A DNA stretch of 35,343 bases from a virus. A program made the translations under genes and the position numbers. Shown here piece by piece: positions 28,204 through 35,343 of this stretch (the stretch's first letter is position 1; every line of letters starts with the position of its first letter). Under the pieces are notes generated by a model that ran no database searches, was not told the origin of the DNA, and worked only from the letters and a program-made list of their open reading frames with translations. The stretch covers positions 1-35,343 of IMG/VR virus record IMGVR_UViG_3300045051_000408; one strand, given 5' to 3'.

Positions 28204-29046
28204 CTTAAATCGTAACATCGCTGCAGCACGGGCAAGCGACTCTTCATGTGATAACAATCGCTGAGGCTGACTGGGTTCACTTGATACAGAAGTCGGAGTG
28301 AGTTTATTAGTTAAAGTGGCACTCATTGAGCTCGGTTGAGCCTGTGGTTTTTGTGGGGTTTCTTGTTTTTCTTGAAACCCTAGCTTTTTAGCCCGCTTGA
28401 TCTTTTGTGCTTCTTCAAACAGGTGGTTTTCAACCTCTTGAGCTGCTCGTTCAACGTCTAACATCTCGCCGGTTTCGTTAAAATAAGCCTCAATGGTGTC
28501 GTAAACCTCATCGAAAGCCTCATAAAGGTTTATCATCTCATATTTATCAGTATCTTTTTGCACAAGGCCCTTGATGTTTTCCTTAAACTGCGTGATCGCT
28601 TGCTCTTCCTGCTGTTTTTTCGCTTGCTCTTCGCGCTCTTTTTCTAGACGCTCTTTATCAGCGAGCTTCTTATAAAGCTCTTCGATCTTATCCTCGGTCG
28701 TGACCGTGGGTTTACCGTCAAGCTCATTAAGATAGGCTTGTGTGAACTCTTCAAAACTCAAACCTAAAGACTCAAGCGCGGTTTTAGGGGATTTTTTAAC
28801 CCCCTCGCGGGTGTACTCCATGGGTTTAAATTTACTTTCGAGCTCTTTAAGCTGGCGCTCTTTTTCTAAAAGCAGTTTTTCTTTTTTCGCAAGAGCGGCA
28901 AACCTTACCGATAACGGCTCGTCCTTTTTTTCAGGCTCCGCCTTCTGTGGCGCTTCGGGCTCTTTAGCCTCTGGGGCTTTTTGTGGCGCTTCTGGTAGGG
29001 GCTTTGATAAATCTTCAACTATTACTTGAGGTGTTTCACCTGTCAT
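28201..29046 (-). CDS. Scaffolding protein
   Basis: A 281-aa, highly charged, almost wholly helical protein. The start is rich in Pro/Glu/Lys/Ala (PEAPQKAPEAKEPEAPQ, about 18-34); long coiled coils cover about 50-72 and 120-160; the end (LLSHEESLARAAAMLRFK) is a short basic helix suited to binding the coat. Position between portal and coat genes is the standard one. ATG 29046 has AAAGGAG upstream. It should guide procapsid assembly and leave before DNA fills the head. Confidence 0.85.
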   Translation of the reverse strand: MTGETPQVIVEDLSKPLPEAPQKAPEAKEPEAPQKAEPEKKDEPLSVRFAALAKKEKLLLEKERQLKELESKFKPMEYTREGVKKSPKTALESLGLSFEEFTQAYLNELDGKPTVTTEDKIEELYKKLADKERLEKEREEQAKKQQEEQAITQFKENIKGLVQKDTDKYEMINLYEAFDEVYDTIEAYFNETGEMLDVERAAQEVENHLFEEAQKIKRAKKLGFQEKQETPQKPQAQPSSMSATLTNKLTPTSVSSEPSQPQRLLSHEESLARAAAMLRFK

Positions 29047-29072
29047 TTATGGGACTCCTTTTAAATTACTGT

Positions 29073-30944
29073 TTAGGCTATAGGTAAAAGATCACTCGTG
29101 GGTGGCGCTTGAGGCACAGCTAATGGATCTGCGCCTGGCATTACTGGCGGTGGTGGTGGAGGCTGCGCCATGTTCATGAGCTCATTCACATCGTCAATGA
29201 ATCGGCGCAATAACTCTAAGCGCTCCTCTGGCACAGCTTGCGTCTTGCCTCGAAGATAAGCGCTTTGCACCATTTTCATGGCAAGCGGTAAATTCATTTG
29301 AGGCTCTGGCACTTGATACTTGCCGTTTTGCACCATGTTTTCGATGATCATTTTAATGTCGTCGATCGCTGCCGTGTGGAGGCTCATGTAAGACTCAACG
29401 TCAGGGAAATCCAGTAAACTCATGCCGATTTCTTTATCAATAAATCCCGCTTGCATGAGCTCTTGCACTCTCTGCAATCGCCCTTGTGGTGAGCTTGGTA
29501 AAAGGCTTGTCGGGTATACGCGCATGATGAATTTATCTTCATCCATGTCCACGTCTTTCCATTTGATCGTCTCTAAGAATTTCCCGCCCTTAACTTTTAC
29601 CTTAAGGTCCCGGCCTTCTTTTTTAAGCTCCTCGTAAAGATCCTTACTTATATCAATCCCGATCTTTGCAATATCCATGAAGAACTCTTCGTAGCGCTGA
29701 CCCGCGAGAATAAAACGCTCGGTCTCTATGTCCTGGTACTCGCGCATAGCAACGGCGCTATCAATGCCCTTAGGCTTCTGACTTGAGGCTGAAAGCTGAC
29801 TAATCCCAATAATCTCAAACGCTTTGTTATAAAGGTTTTGAAGGTGTTGATAAACCTCTGGACTTAGGGCCTGGGCCGCTGAGAATACAGGAGGTGTGCC
29901 TGTGTATTTACCAATAGATCCCGGCTCGTTTGTAATTTGATTTGTGTTAACCTGGCTTGAGTTTTCAACCCAAACTCTTGGCACACAGGTAATGTCGATT
30001 GAGCGTTGAATCGTTCTTAGGGTTTTATTGATCTCAAGCTGAATCCCTACGAGCTCTTCTGCAATGCCTCCGGCCCAGAATCCTACGACTTTAGGTGACC
30101 AGCGGTAAAAAGCAAAAGGGAAATAATCTTTATCCCAGGCGTTTCTAGTGAGGGTGGCATTCTCAATCGCTATAGCGTGGACGCCATCCTTAGCACTTTC
30201 GCCCGATCTCAAATGCCAGCCCTCGATCACTTTAATAAGGTTAGCACTCGTGGCTGAGGCTTGATCGCCCTTAACCCCCACAGTGGCCGATCGGATTTGC
30301 GTTTCAAACTTTGGAAACATCTCGATAAGCACGTCCCGATCAACGTACTTTCTCTGATACATACAGCGAGGCTCGGCATACATCCCATCAGCCTCATCAA
30401 CAATAATCTCGTCAGGTAAAACTCGGTCCACATCGACCTGACCTTTTTCTTTATTAGGATAGATTTTAGCAACACCAGTACCCATGATCCCAGAATCGGT
30501 AAAGCACATCGGGCCTTTTTTATAAACCCCAGCGGCCTCAAACATACCCTCACAGTATTTCGTGAGTTTCTCAGCCCGCTGCTGCTCAGACCAATCCCCA
30601 CCGCTTGTTAAAAACAAAGGCTTAGGGCGGTTTTTAGCGATCTTCGCCGCGGCTGTATCAATGCACGCTTTTGTGACGTTAAGAGTGAGCCTGTTATTAT
30701 TAAGCGGCATCCGTGAGGCTTGAGAAAAGAGTGTGCCGTAAAACCCTAAAAGCTCATAGTTCGCATAGAGCCTTGCGTATCTAATGTTGTTTAGATAGCG
30801 CCACGACTGTTGCTCTTCGATCTGATTCACGACACCAAAAAGGTGAAGGTGGAGCGAGGTTTCTTTTTCCTTCCACCACTGAGCCTTGATGTCTTTTACG
30901 GCTTCAGGTGCTTGGTTATAATACTCGACTCTTATCTCACTCAT
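29073..30944 (-). CDS. Portal protein
   Basis: A 623-aa portal of the podovirus type: it forms the dodecameric ring through which DNA enters and leaves. Seen features are WRYLNNIRYARLYANYELLG (about 48-67), the nucleoplasmic LNVTKACIDTAAAKIAKNRP (93-112), YRWSPKVVGFWAGGIAEELV (about 285-304) and a Pro-rich tail (PPPPPPVMPG, about 594-603). The start is ATG 30944, overlapping the previous stop (ATGA) with GAGG upstream; the upstream in-frame codons belong to that gene's region. Adjacent to terminase and scaffold genes. Confidence 0.9.
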   Translation of the reverse strand: MSEIRVEYYNQAPEAVKDIKAQWWKEKETSLHLHLFGVVNQIEEQQSWRYLNNIRYARLYANYELLGFYGTLFSQASRMPLNNNRLTLNVTKACIDTAAAKIAKNRPKPLFLTSGGDWSEQQRAEKLTKYCEGMFEAAGVYKKGPMCFTDSGIMGTGVAKIYPNKEKGQVDVDRVLPDEIIVDEADGMYAEPRCMYQRKYVDRDVLIEMFPKFETQIRSATVGVKGDQASATSANLIKVIEGWHLRSGESAKDGVHAIAIENATLTRNAWDKDYFPFAFYRWSPKVVGFWAGGIAEELVGIQLEINKTLRTIQRSIDITCVPRVWVENSSQVNTNQITNEPGSIGKYTGTPPVFSAAQALSPEVYQHLQNLYNKAFEIIGISQLSASSQKPKGIDSAVAMREYQDIETERFILAGQRYEEFFMDIAKIGIDISKDLYEELKKEGRDLKVKVKGGKFLETIKWKDVDMDEDKFIMRVYPTSLLPSSPQGRLQRVQELMQAGFIDKEIGMSLLDFPDVESYMSLHTAAIDDIKMIIENMVQNGKYQVPEPQMNLPLAMKMVQSAYLRGKTQAVPEERLELLRRFIDDVNELMNMAQPPPPPPVMPGADPLAVPQAPPTSDLLPIA

Positions 30945-31150
30945 TGCGGCCTCAAGTTCCAAAACTCAAGCTCTTCGTCAACTTCATGGGACGTGTTTTG
31001 ATCTTTGGGGACGGGCGCATCGTGCCGAGAGATCATGATCTTTTTACCTTCGATTTCTAGGCAATCGACTTTGTGCTTTTTCATCAAAACAATGAGTTTT
31101 TCGAGGTCTTTTTGGGTTTTTATTAGTGTTTTTGGTGTTTTTTCATTCAT
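30941..31150 (-). CDS. Small protein between terminase and portal
   Basis: A 69-aa charged protein, unrecognised; the first half is helical and basic (EKTPKTLIKTQKDLEKLIVL), then a CLEIEGKKIMISRHD strand pair and an acidic end. The start is ATG 31150, downstream of the conserved post-stop motif; the longer frame to 31210 runs into the terminase gene and lacks a site. A minor packaging or connector factor is possible. Confidence 0.6.
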   Translation of the reverse strand: MNEKTPKTLIKTQKDLEKLIVLMKKHKVDCLEIEGKKIMISRHDAPVPKDQNTSHEVDEELEFWNLRPQ

Positions 31151-31151
31151 T

Positions 31152-31178
31152 CCATAAAAGGACCGGTGTGTTTTTTTA
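31152..31178 (-). promoter_or_regulatory. Conserved post-stop motif, copy 3
   Basis: On the plus strand CCATAA, two A, GGACC, GGTG, TG, seven T and A. The last TTA is the terminase stop. It matches the copies at 14577 and 28179 with a two-base insertion before the T-run; unlike copy 2 it has no pairing partner for GGACC nearby. Confidence 0.5.
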
Positions 31179-32591
31179 ATTAAAATCCCGATCCCAGAAC
31201 GGCACGACACTCGCTTGATTTACGCGCTCAGCTTCTTTTTCCCAAAAGTCCTCAACCGATCTCTCACTTGTTGGTGGTGGCTTAGGCATGAATTTCTGGC
31301 TTAAATAAGTATAGCAATATCGCCAAGCGTAGAGAGTCGCATCAGATAAGTGGTTTGGGCACGCAGCGTTTTCTATTTTCTTACCGGCTTTTTCGGCCTT
31401 CTCATCCCACACAAGCGTTTGCCACTCATCAATGAGCCCACCCTCATCCTCGCTTGACACCACCTTGATCTTACCTTGAATCATTTCACTGTTCATGATC
31501 TCGATAAAATCGGCTTTACCTGTTTTCTCAGCCGACTCAAGTGGAATGCCATGGCGGCGTTTAATCTCCTCGACCGCCTGTTTATTAGCCCCGTCCACGA
31601 TGAATTTATTAATTCTATATTTTGCTTGAATCTCTTTAATCTTATTTGCCACGTCTGTGATATCCATTTGCACTTTTTTAGCAGTCGATGCCACGTAAAG
31701 CGCGGGGTCAAACTCATTATAAGCACAGAGGCTAAAGCCCGTTGCGTCCTCATACCCAAGATCGACTCCTAAAACATAGTTCCACGTGGAGCGTCCCTTA
31801 GGCTCTGGTAAACTCAGACAGCGGTTTCTATCTTCTCGATATTTGTAAACGAGCCTAGAATCGTCGATGAACCATTCGCCTAAGTACATTTGCTTCCAAA
31901 GCGGCGTTTCAACGATGGCGGGGTTTTGCACCGTGAGCTCGTGCATTTCTTGCTTAATCTGTTCGCGCACATAAGGGTTATCAAGCGCTGACCACTTGTG
32001 GACCGACCACCCAGCCTCTTTTCCGGTCGTTACGTCAAAAAACAACCCACGCGTCATGTTTCCTGGTGTCCCGATAAGGGCTATCGTCCCTCTGAGGTCT
32101 GCCATCGCGGGCTTAAGGATCCTATAGACCATGTCTCTTAGATCAATCGTGTAGCTTGCCGACTCATCTATCACCACGAGCTTATATTTCTGCCCTAAGA
32201 GTTTTTCTTTTTCATCCTCATCAGCATCAGCTCCTAAAAGGTAAATGATAGAGCCGTTTGGTAAGCTATAGGTGAGCTCAGTCTTATTAAGGCGTGCGCC
32301 GATCTTGTATTTTCTATTGATCGGGTTTAGAACGTCCTTCACCATGATTTTTTTAGCCGAATCACGAGTCAGCGCAATGTAAAGACAAGAGACCCCGGGG
32401 TTAGCTAGAGCCTCCTGAAAGAGATAGAGACCGGCACCATAAGATTTCCCGGCTCGACGGGTGCAGAATCCTGCCTTGAGCCTGGCGCTGTCCTCTATAA
32501 AGGCGTTTTGTTTTTCAAAGTTCGTGTCTAATAAATTAGGCGCTCTTTGTTTTCTTCTTATGAGCTCCCGGAGGATGTTCGTTTCCTTCAT
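31176..32591 (-). CDS. terL: Terminase large subunit
   Basis: A 471-aa packaging motor and nuclease. The ATPase has a Walker A variant CTRRAGKS (43-50), Walker B KLVVIDES (137-144, with catalytic Glu) and a coupling motif near GTPGN (174-178). The RNase H-like nuclease domain shows GVDLGY (Asp277), KFIVDG (Asp333) and NHLSDATLYAWR (Asp417). It uses ATP to push DNA through the portal and cuts the concatemer or circular template. The start overlaps the 80-aa gene by 56 bases. The packaging strategy (pac or cos) cannot be told from the sequence here. Confidence 0.93.
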   Translation of the reverse strand: MKETNILRELIRRKQRAPNLLDTNFEKQNAFIEDSARLKAGFCTRRAGKSYGAGLYLFQEALANPGVSCLYIALTRDSAKKIMVKDVLNPINRKYKIGARLNKTELTYSLPNGSIIYLLGADADEDEKEKLLGQKYKLVVIDESASYTIDLRDMVYRILKPAMADLRGTIALIGTPGNMTRGLFFDVTTGKEAGWSVHKWSALDNPYVREQIKQEMHELTVQNPAIVETPLWKQMYLGEWFIDDSRLVYKYREDRNRCLSLPEPKGRSTWNYVLGVDLGYEDATGFSLCAYNEFDPALYVASTAKKVQMDITDVANKIKEIQAKYRINKFIVDGANKQAVEEIKRRHGIPLESAEKTGKADFIEIMNSEMIQGKIKVVSSEDEGGLIDEWQTLVWDEKAEKAGKKIENAACPNHLSDATLYAWRYCYTYLSQKFMPKPPPTSERSVEDFWEKEAERVNQASVVPFWDRDFN

Positions 32592-32778
32592 TGGCCTCTA
32601 ATACCTCCCCATAGGGCACGTTAAACAAAGTGGTGAAAGCCTTAGCCCCTGATCTCTTACACTCGATCCAGACGATGTTGCCATCAATTGTCATGTCGTA
32701 CTGCTCACTCATTAAATAAGCCTTTGTTTCACTCCCAATGCGAATGGCGTTTGCTACAGCCAGTGCTTTTAGTTTCAT
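32536..32778 (-). CDS. Small protein upstream of terL
   Basis: An 80-aa protein: residues 1-25 helical, then a strand-rich middle (YDMTIDGNIVWIECKRS) and a basic Pro/His/Lys tail. Unrecognised. It overlaps the genes on both sides (four and 56 bases). The tail overlap with the terminase start makes the C-terminus dual-coding. Confidence 0.62.
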   Translation of the reverse strand: MKLKALAVANAIRIGSETKAYLMSEQYDMTIDGNIVWIECKRSGAKAFTTLFNVPYGEVLEANEGNEHPPGAHKKKTKSA

Positions 32779-32978
32779 GCTTTACCTCGTTTTCGCGCTA
32801 AGCGGCGCTGACCAACGCGCATTAGCTCTTTATAAGTCTTAATGTCGTCAGGGAAATCTTTTTCAGAGTAAAGAAGCTCAGCCACAATAGCTAAAGTCTC
32901 TCTGATGTTCCCGATGGTGACTTGTTTTTTCTTACTTTCTCGACGGGCGATATAGCTTGCGAGTTTATTGAACTTCAT
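32775..32978 (-). CDS. Small basic protein
   Basis: A 67-aa protein with two basic ends (ARRESKKKQ, and RRLARKRGKA at the C-terminus) around a helical core; probably nucleic-acid binding but no family recognised. It overlaps the genes on both sides by 14 and four bases within the packaging block. Confidence 0.62.
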   Translation of the reverse strand: MKFNKLASYIARRESKKKQVTIGNIRETLAIVAELLYSEKDFPDDIKTYKELMRVGQRRLARKRGKA

Positions 32979-33156
32979 TTGCGTCCTCAGCTATCTTTTG
33001 AGCCTCTGTGATCTCAGTTTTTTCTTTAGATAAACGAGCAATCTTTTTAATCGTCTCGTTCTTCTTGTGCTCAAGCATCCCCTTTTGGATCTCAATATCA
33101 CCTAAGACTGCGCACAGGTCCGTGTACTCTTGATCTATTTCATCGACTGTTCTCAT
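32965..33156 (-). CDS. Small coiled-coil protein
   Basis: A 63-aa, wholly helical and charged protein with heptad-like spacing (about 5-55); it probably forms an oligomer. It starts at ATG 33156 just after the cytosine methyltransferase stop, with AGGAG in that gene's end. No function is assigned. Confidence 0.6.
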   Translation of the reverse strand: MRTVDEIDQEYTDLCAVLGDIEIQKGMLEHKKNETIKKIARLSKEKTEITEAQKIAEDANEVQ

Positions 33157-33157
33157 T

Positions 33158-34048
33158 TTAATCTCCTTTTAATCCTATTAGTTTTTCAAACGCCGTTTTG
33201 ACTTGGAGAGGAACGACTCCATTGCCCAGGGCTTTAATTCTGTCCACCCTAAGGGAAGTCCCATTAGCCACTCGACCCACATCGGGTTCAGCTGACCACC
33301 AATCTTTTCGCATAATGTCGTCTTGTTGCCGCGGTTGACGACCTTCGACGGCTCTCTCCCCGCTTCTGAAGCCCGCGGGGTTGGCCATTTTTTGACTGCT
33401 GCTGGCAGTCCATTCCGAGGGTTGTGTTCGTCGAAATTCCCCCTCTTCTCCGCATCGTTTGCTCTCGGTGTCGGCCATAAATTCTTGCGCGCCATTGTTT
33501 CGAGTGATGGACGATAAACCGCTGAGCCCTCTGCTTTTTGAGTCCCGTAAGTTTGAGCGGTTGGGGTGGGCAAGTAAGAACCATCGTTCTCTTTTGTGAG
33601 GGGCTCCAACGCTTGCGGCAGATAAACAAGTCCATCGACAATCATACCCCACTTCGGTAAATGCTCTGATGACCTCTCGAAGTCCGCGAGTTCTAATCGC
33701 GGGTACGTTTTCAAGGAACACAAACGTCGGCTCAATTTCTTTCGTAAGTCGGATGATCTCGTAGAAAAGTCCACTTCGCTCGCCCGCCAAGCCTTTACCA
33801 AGTCCTGCAACACTGATGTCCTGGCAAGGGAATCCTCCGGTGATAATATCGGCACAACCATTTGCACCTCGAAGTTTTGTAACGTCTGGGTGAATTGGAG
33901 CAAAAGAAAGCTCGCCCTCTGATATTCGGCTTGCCAGTATGGCTCTTGCGTAGTCGTCAATTTCACAGTATCCGACTGGTCTGACATAGTTTTTGAGTCC
34001 AAGCGAAATACCCCCATAACCCGAAAACAAATCCAAAGAAGCTAACAC
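33158..34048 (-). CDS. DNA (cytosine-5) methyltransferase
   Basis: A 296-aa C5 methyltransferase, likely protecting phage DNA from restriction. All core motifs are present: I LDLFSGYGG (5-13), IV GGFPCQD with nucleophile Cys75, VI ENV (113-115), VIII RERWFLLA (153-160) and X IKALGNGVVPLQ (about 270-281). The target-recognition part (about 165-260) is short and low in complexity; this is the stretch where a second protein is read in another frame. GTG 34048 overlaps the GNAT stop (TAGTG). Target sequence unknown. Confidence 0.92.
   Translation of the reverse strand: MLASLDLFSGYGGISLGLKNYVRPVGYCEIDDYARAILASRISEGELSFAPIHPDVTKLRGANGCADIITGGFPCQDISVAGLGKGLAGERSGLFYEIIRLTKEIEPTFVFLENVPAIRTRGLREVIRAFTEVGYDCRWTCLSAASVGAPHKRERWFLLAHPNRSNLRDSKSRGLSGLSSITRNNGAQEFMADTESKRCGEEGEFRRTQPSEWTASSSQKMANPAGFRSGERAVEGRQPRQQDDIMRKDWWSAEPDVGRVANGTSLRVDRIKALGNGVVPLQVKTAFEKLIGLKGD
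33178..34017 (-). CDS. Overprinted second gene inside the cytosine methyltransferase
   Basis: A 279-aa frame on the same strand, almost co-extensive with the methyltransferase gene. It shows protein-like conservation signals of its own: three PTP repeats (YLPTPTA, LWPTPRA, KWPTPRA; about 147-215) and the ending GGQLNPMWVEWLMGLPLGWT (about 240-259). These recall a widespread phage protein family often found at cytosine methyltransferase loci, as I remember it. The start is ATG 34017 without a strong ribosome site. Expression as a separate product is inferred. Confidence 0.7.
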   Translation of the reverse strand: MGVFRLDSKTMSDQSDTVKLTTTQEPYWQAEYQRASFLLLQFTQTLQNFEVQMVVPILSPEDSLARTSVLQDLVKAWRASEVDFSTRSSDLRKKLSRRLCSLKTYPRLELADFERSSEHLPKWGMIVDGLVYLPQALEPLTKENDGSYLPTPTAQTYGTQKAEGSAVYRPSLETMARKNLWPTPRANDAEKRGNFDEHNPRNGLPAAVKKWPTPRASEAGREPSKVVNRGNKTTLCEKIGGQLNPMWVEWLMGLPLGWTELKPWAMESFLSKSKRRLKN

Positions 34049-34494
34049 TATTTGCCCCTCATAAATGGATTATATGTTAATAAATACTTATCTCTGAGCT
34101 CATCAAAGATGTCGTTTGCGAACGTGCAAATCACGGCCTCTTCTTTTGGCTTTTGATGAACGGCCTCAAGTAGCTTTTTCGCTATCCCTAACCTGCGAAA
34201 CGCTTCTTTTACATAAACGTAATGAATCACAGAAAGCGCAATCTCATCGTCAAACGAAAACACAAGATAACCTAAGATCTGATCTGGATCGTCTGGGTTT
34301 AGCGCAAGCGCCACATACGCCCCTGACTCTCTGATTTGATTGATTATGTTTTCATACCCTTGAAAGTAAATGCGGCCTATCATGCGACGGGCCTCTGAGC
34401 TTTTACCGAAACTCTTAAGCCATGAATTATAGATAAAGGCTTTTTCATTCTCAGCGTCTTTAAATGTTTTTATGTCGATCTCGATTGGGATCAT
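34048..34494 (-). CDS. GNAT-family acetyltransferase
   Basis: A 148-aa GNAT with motif A VYVKEAFRRLGIAKKLLEAV (about 95-114), preceded by strands ILGYLVFSFDD and ending in the helix/strand region DELRDKYLLTY. It lies between candidate small-terminase genes and the cytosine methyltransferase. The start overlaps the previous stop by four bases (ATGA). Substrate unknown; it differs clearly from the 19689 GNAT, so it is a separate acquisition or old divergence. Confidence 0.75.
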   Translation of the reverse strand: MIPIEIDIKTFKDAENEKAFIYNSWLKSFGKSSEARRMIGRIYFQGYENIINQIRESGAYVALALNPDDPDQILGYLVFSFDDEIALSVIHYVYVKEAFRRLGIAKKLLEAVHQKPKEEAVICTFANDIFDELRDKYLLTYNPFMRGK

Positions 34495-34808
34495 TTCTTC
34501 TGCTTTCCTAAGAGTAATTCTTTAGCTAACACCGCAAGCTCCGCGTCTGATAAATTCTTAAGCTCATCGTCCTCATCCTCATCAGGGTTTTCCTTCTTAT
34601 TCTTATCCACGGCGACAAGCGTCTTTGCGTACTGCACAAGTGCCGTCATGTGCTCAGGAGCTAGAGGGTAATTGCTATCCGCACAAGAGATCCGCTCAAT
34701 TTTCTCAAGCTCCCGCTGAATGGTTTTTAGGTTTTGATCTAAAAGAGACCTTGCCTCAACCTTCTCGCTCGTTATCTTCGTTTTCAAACTCCCACTGCGC
34801 CCTGACAT
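34491..34808 (-). CDS. Candidate small terminase or packaging accessory protein
   Basis: A 105-aa protein: helical N-terminus (LLDQNLKTIQRELEKI), the segment APEHMTALVQYAKTLV, an acidic run (ENPDEDEDDELKNLSD) and LSDAELAVLAKELLL at the end. Such LS-D-x-E-L endings are seen in small terminase-like proteins. The start ATG 34808 lacks a good ribosome site and overlaps the HTH gene by 53 bases; no later ATG fits well. Either this or the HTH protein, or both, form the small subunit. Confidence 0.55.
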   Translation of the reverse strand: MSGRSGSLKTKITSEKVEARSLLDQNLKTIQRELEKIERISCADSNYPLAPEHMTALVQYAKTLVAVDKNKKENPDEDEDDELKNLSDAELAVLAKELLLGKQKK

Positions 34809-35160
34809 ATTGTAAAAAGACTGGCTCTATCTGCTTTAGAAAGGTGTAAACCGGTGTATGAGACTTAAAGCGCATAAGAAGCGCAATCTCTCGCATCGTT
34901 AACCCCTCGCTATAATAAAACCAGATCTTTTTTTCCCTTTCTGACTTAAAGTTATAATCCCAGTAAAACTTACTCGCCTGACAGAAGTATTCTTGAATGC
35001 TTAAAAGCCTCTCCGGTCGCTTCTGCTCACGCCTTACGTTTATCCTCTCAGGCATCGGCGCATTCTCAACGGGCTCTATATCGTTAAAGCCTGATTCTCT
35101 AAGCCGCTTCTGCCACTTCGAGTGAAGTCTTATAAACTCTCTCGTTTGATAAAACTTCAC
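34756..35160 (-). CDS. HTH protein, candidate terminase small subunit
   Basis: A 134-aa protein with a helix-turn-helix near the C-terminus (EGLTMREIALLMRFKSHTPVY, about 89-109) after a basic, aromatic N-terminus. An HTH protein at the head of the packaging block that binds phage DNA is a good small-terminase candidate; a sigma-like late activator is the alternative. ATG 35160 lies 11 bases after the hydrolase stop; GAGG in that spacer is its ribosome site. Confidence 0.6.
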   Translation of the reverse strand: MKFYQTREFIRLHSKWQKRLRESGFNDIEPVENAPMPERINVRREQKRPERLLSIQEYFCQASKFYWDYNFKSEREKKIWFYYSEGLTMREIALLMRFKSHTPVYTFLKQIEPVFLQYVRAQWEFENEDNEREG

Positions 35161-35171
35161 ACCGACCTCGA

Positions 35172-35343
35172 TTAAGTAAGCGTTTTCGCCTCGACGATCA
35201 CATCCCCTGCCATGATTTTATCTGCAATCTCATGAAGCTCAGCGATCTGCTCAGGCGAATAAACACCAGCTTTTGAGCTTCTACGAATGTCCGTAAGTTT
35301 CGCTGTCGAAAATAGCGCGACATTTACCGAGTCGTTTTGATTT
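35172..35343 (-). CDS. 3' end of the peptidoglycan hydrolase gene (continues from base 1)
   Basis: Bases 35217-35343 repeat 1-127; the new part is 35172-35216, encoding the last 14 residues (IMAGDVIVEAKTLT) and TAA at 35172-35174. Joined to 1-624 it completes the 222-aa protein. No separate gene. Confidence 0.9.
   Translation of the reverse strand, partial: NQNDSVNVALFSTAKLTDIRRSSKAGVYSPEQIAELHEIADKIMAGDVIVEAKTLT
35217..35343. repeat. Right copy of the 127-bp terminal direct repeat
   Basis: Identical to bases 1-127; see the left copy. Removing one copy gives a 35,216-bp circle with every junction gene intact. Confidence 0.93.

Noticed and set aside
33288-33641. A third open frame (117 codons) in the methyltransferase locus
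   Set aside because: Composition is erratic with no recognisable motif; unlike the 279-aa frame it looks like a shadow.
1-35343. CRISPR array, tRNA genes, insertion sequences, integrase
   Set aside because: I looked for regular repeats, cloverleaf patterns, transposase or recombinase motifs and saw none; the only mobile elements are the two HNH genes and the intron.

Overview
This window is a complete circular tailed-phage genome written out as a linear contig. Bases 1-127 recur exactly at 35217-35343, so the unit is 35,216 bp. The peptidoglycan-hydrolase gene is cut by the coordinate origin and reads through once the ends are joined. The host looks Gram-negative: there is an overlapping membrane-protein/lipoprotein lysis pair resembling spanins, and two further lipoproteins with lipoboxes. 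I cannot name the host genus. The head and connector genes (portal, scaffold, coat, gp4-like adaptor, long beta-rich nozzle-like protein, three presumed ejection proteins) and the absence of a tape measure or sheath point to a short-tailed, podovirus-like virion.

Layout. Almost everything is on the minus strand. A long late unit seems to start at a promoter near 2945-2973 and runs leftward: lysis proteins (2900-2234), DNA methyltransferase with a nested HNH gene (2232-625), hydrolase (624, across the origin, to 35172), candidate small terminase genes (35160-34491), acetyltransferase, cytosine methyltransferase with an overprinted second gene (34048-33158), large terminase (32591-31176), portal, scaffold, split major capsid gene (28073-26091), connector and tail genes (25936-20023), acetyltransferase, three internal virion proteins (19687-14599), two tandem paralogues and a receptor-binding-like protein (14534-12988), and small membrane proteins (12985-12192).

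A control region at 10.7-12.1 kb has two divergent XRE-family regulators flanking operator-like palindromes, and a plus-strand lipoprotein gene. Leftward of it lies the early block (10623-3423): small proteins, Cas4/RecB-like nuclease, SSB-like protein, replication initiator, DnaB-like helicase, RusA resolvase, a RAMP-like conserved protein and several small unknowns. There is no polymerase or primase, so replication must borrow host enzymes. No integrase or partition gene was recognised, although the control region looks temperate. A two-gene plus-strand operon (3023-3426) sits opposite the late promoter and could encode its regulator.

Most notable points: (1) the major capsid gene is interrupted by a 756-nt group I intron with an HNH endonuclease; both splice sites can be placed to the base from P1 and P10 pairing. 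(2) The genome overprints heavily: an HNH gene inside the N4/N6 methyltransferase gene, an 840-nt second reading frame inside the cytosine methyltransferase gene, and a 221-nt helicase overlap. (3) A conserved motif of about 25 bp, starting at the stop codon, follows three structural genes. (4) The repressor-like gene appears to be transcribed without a leader.
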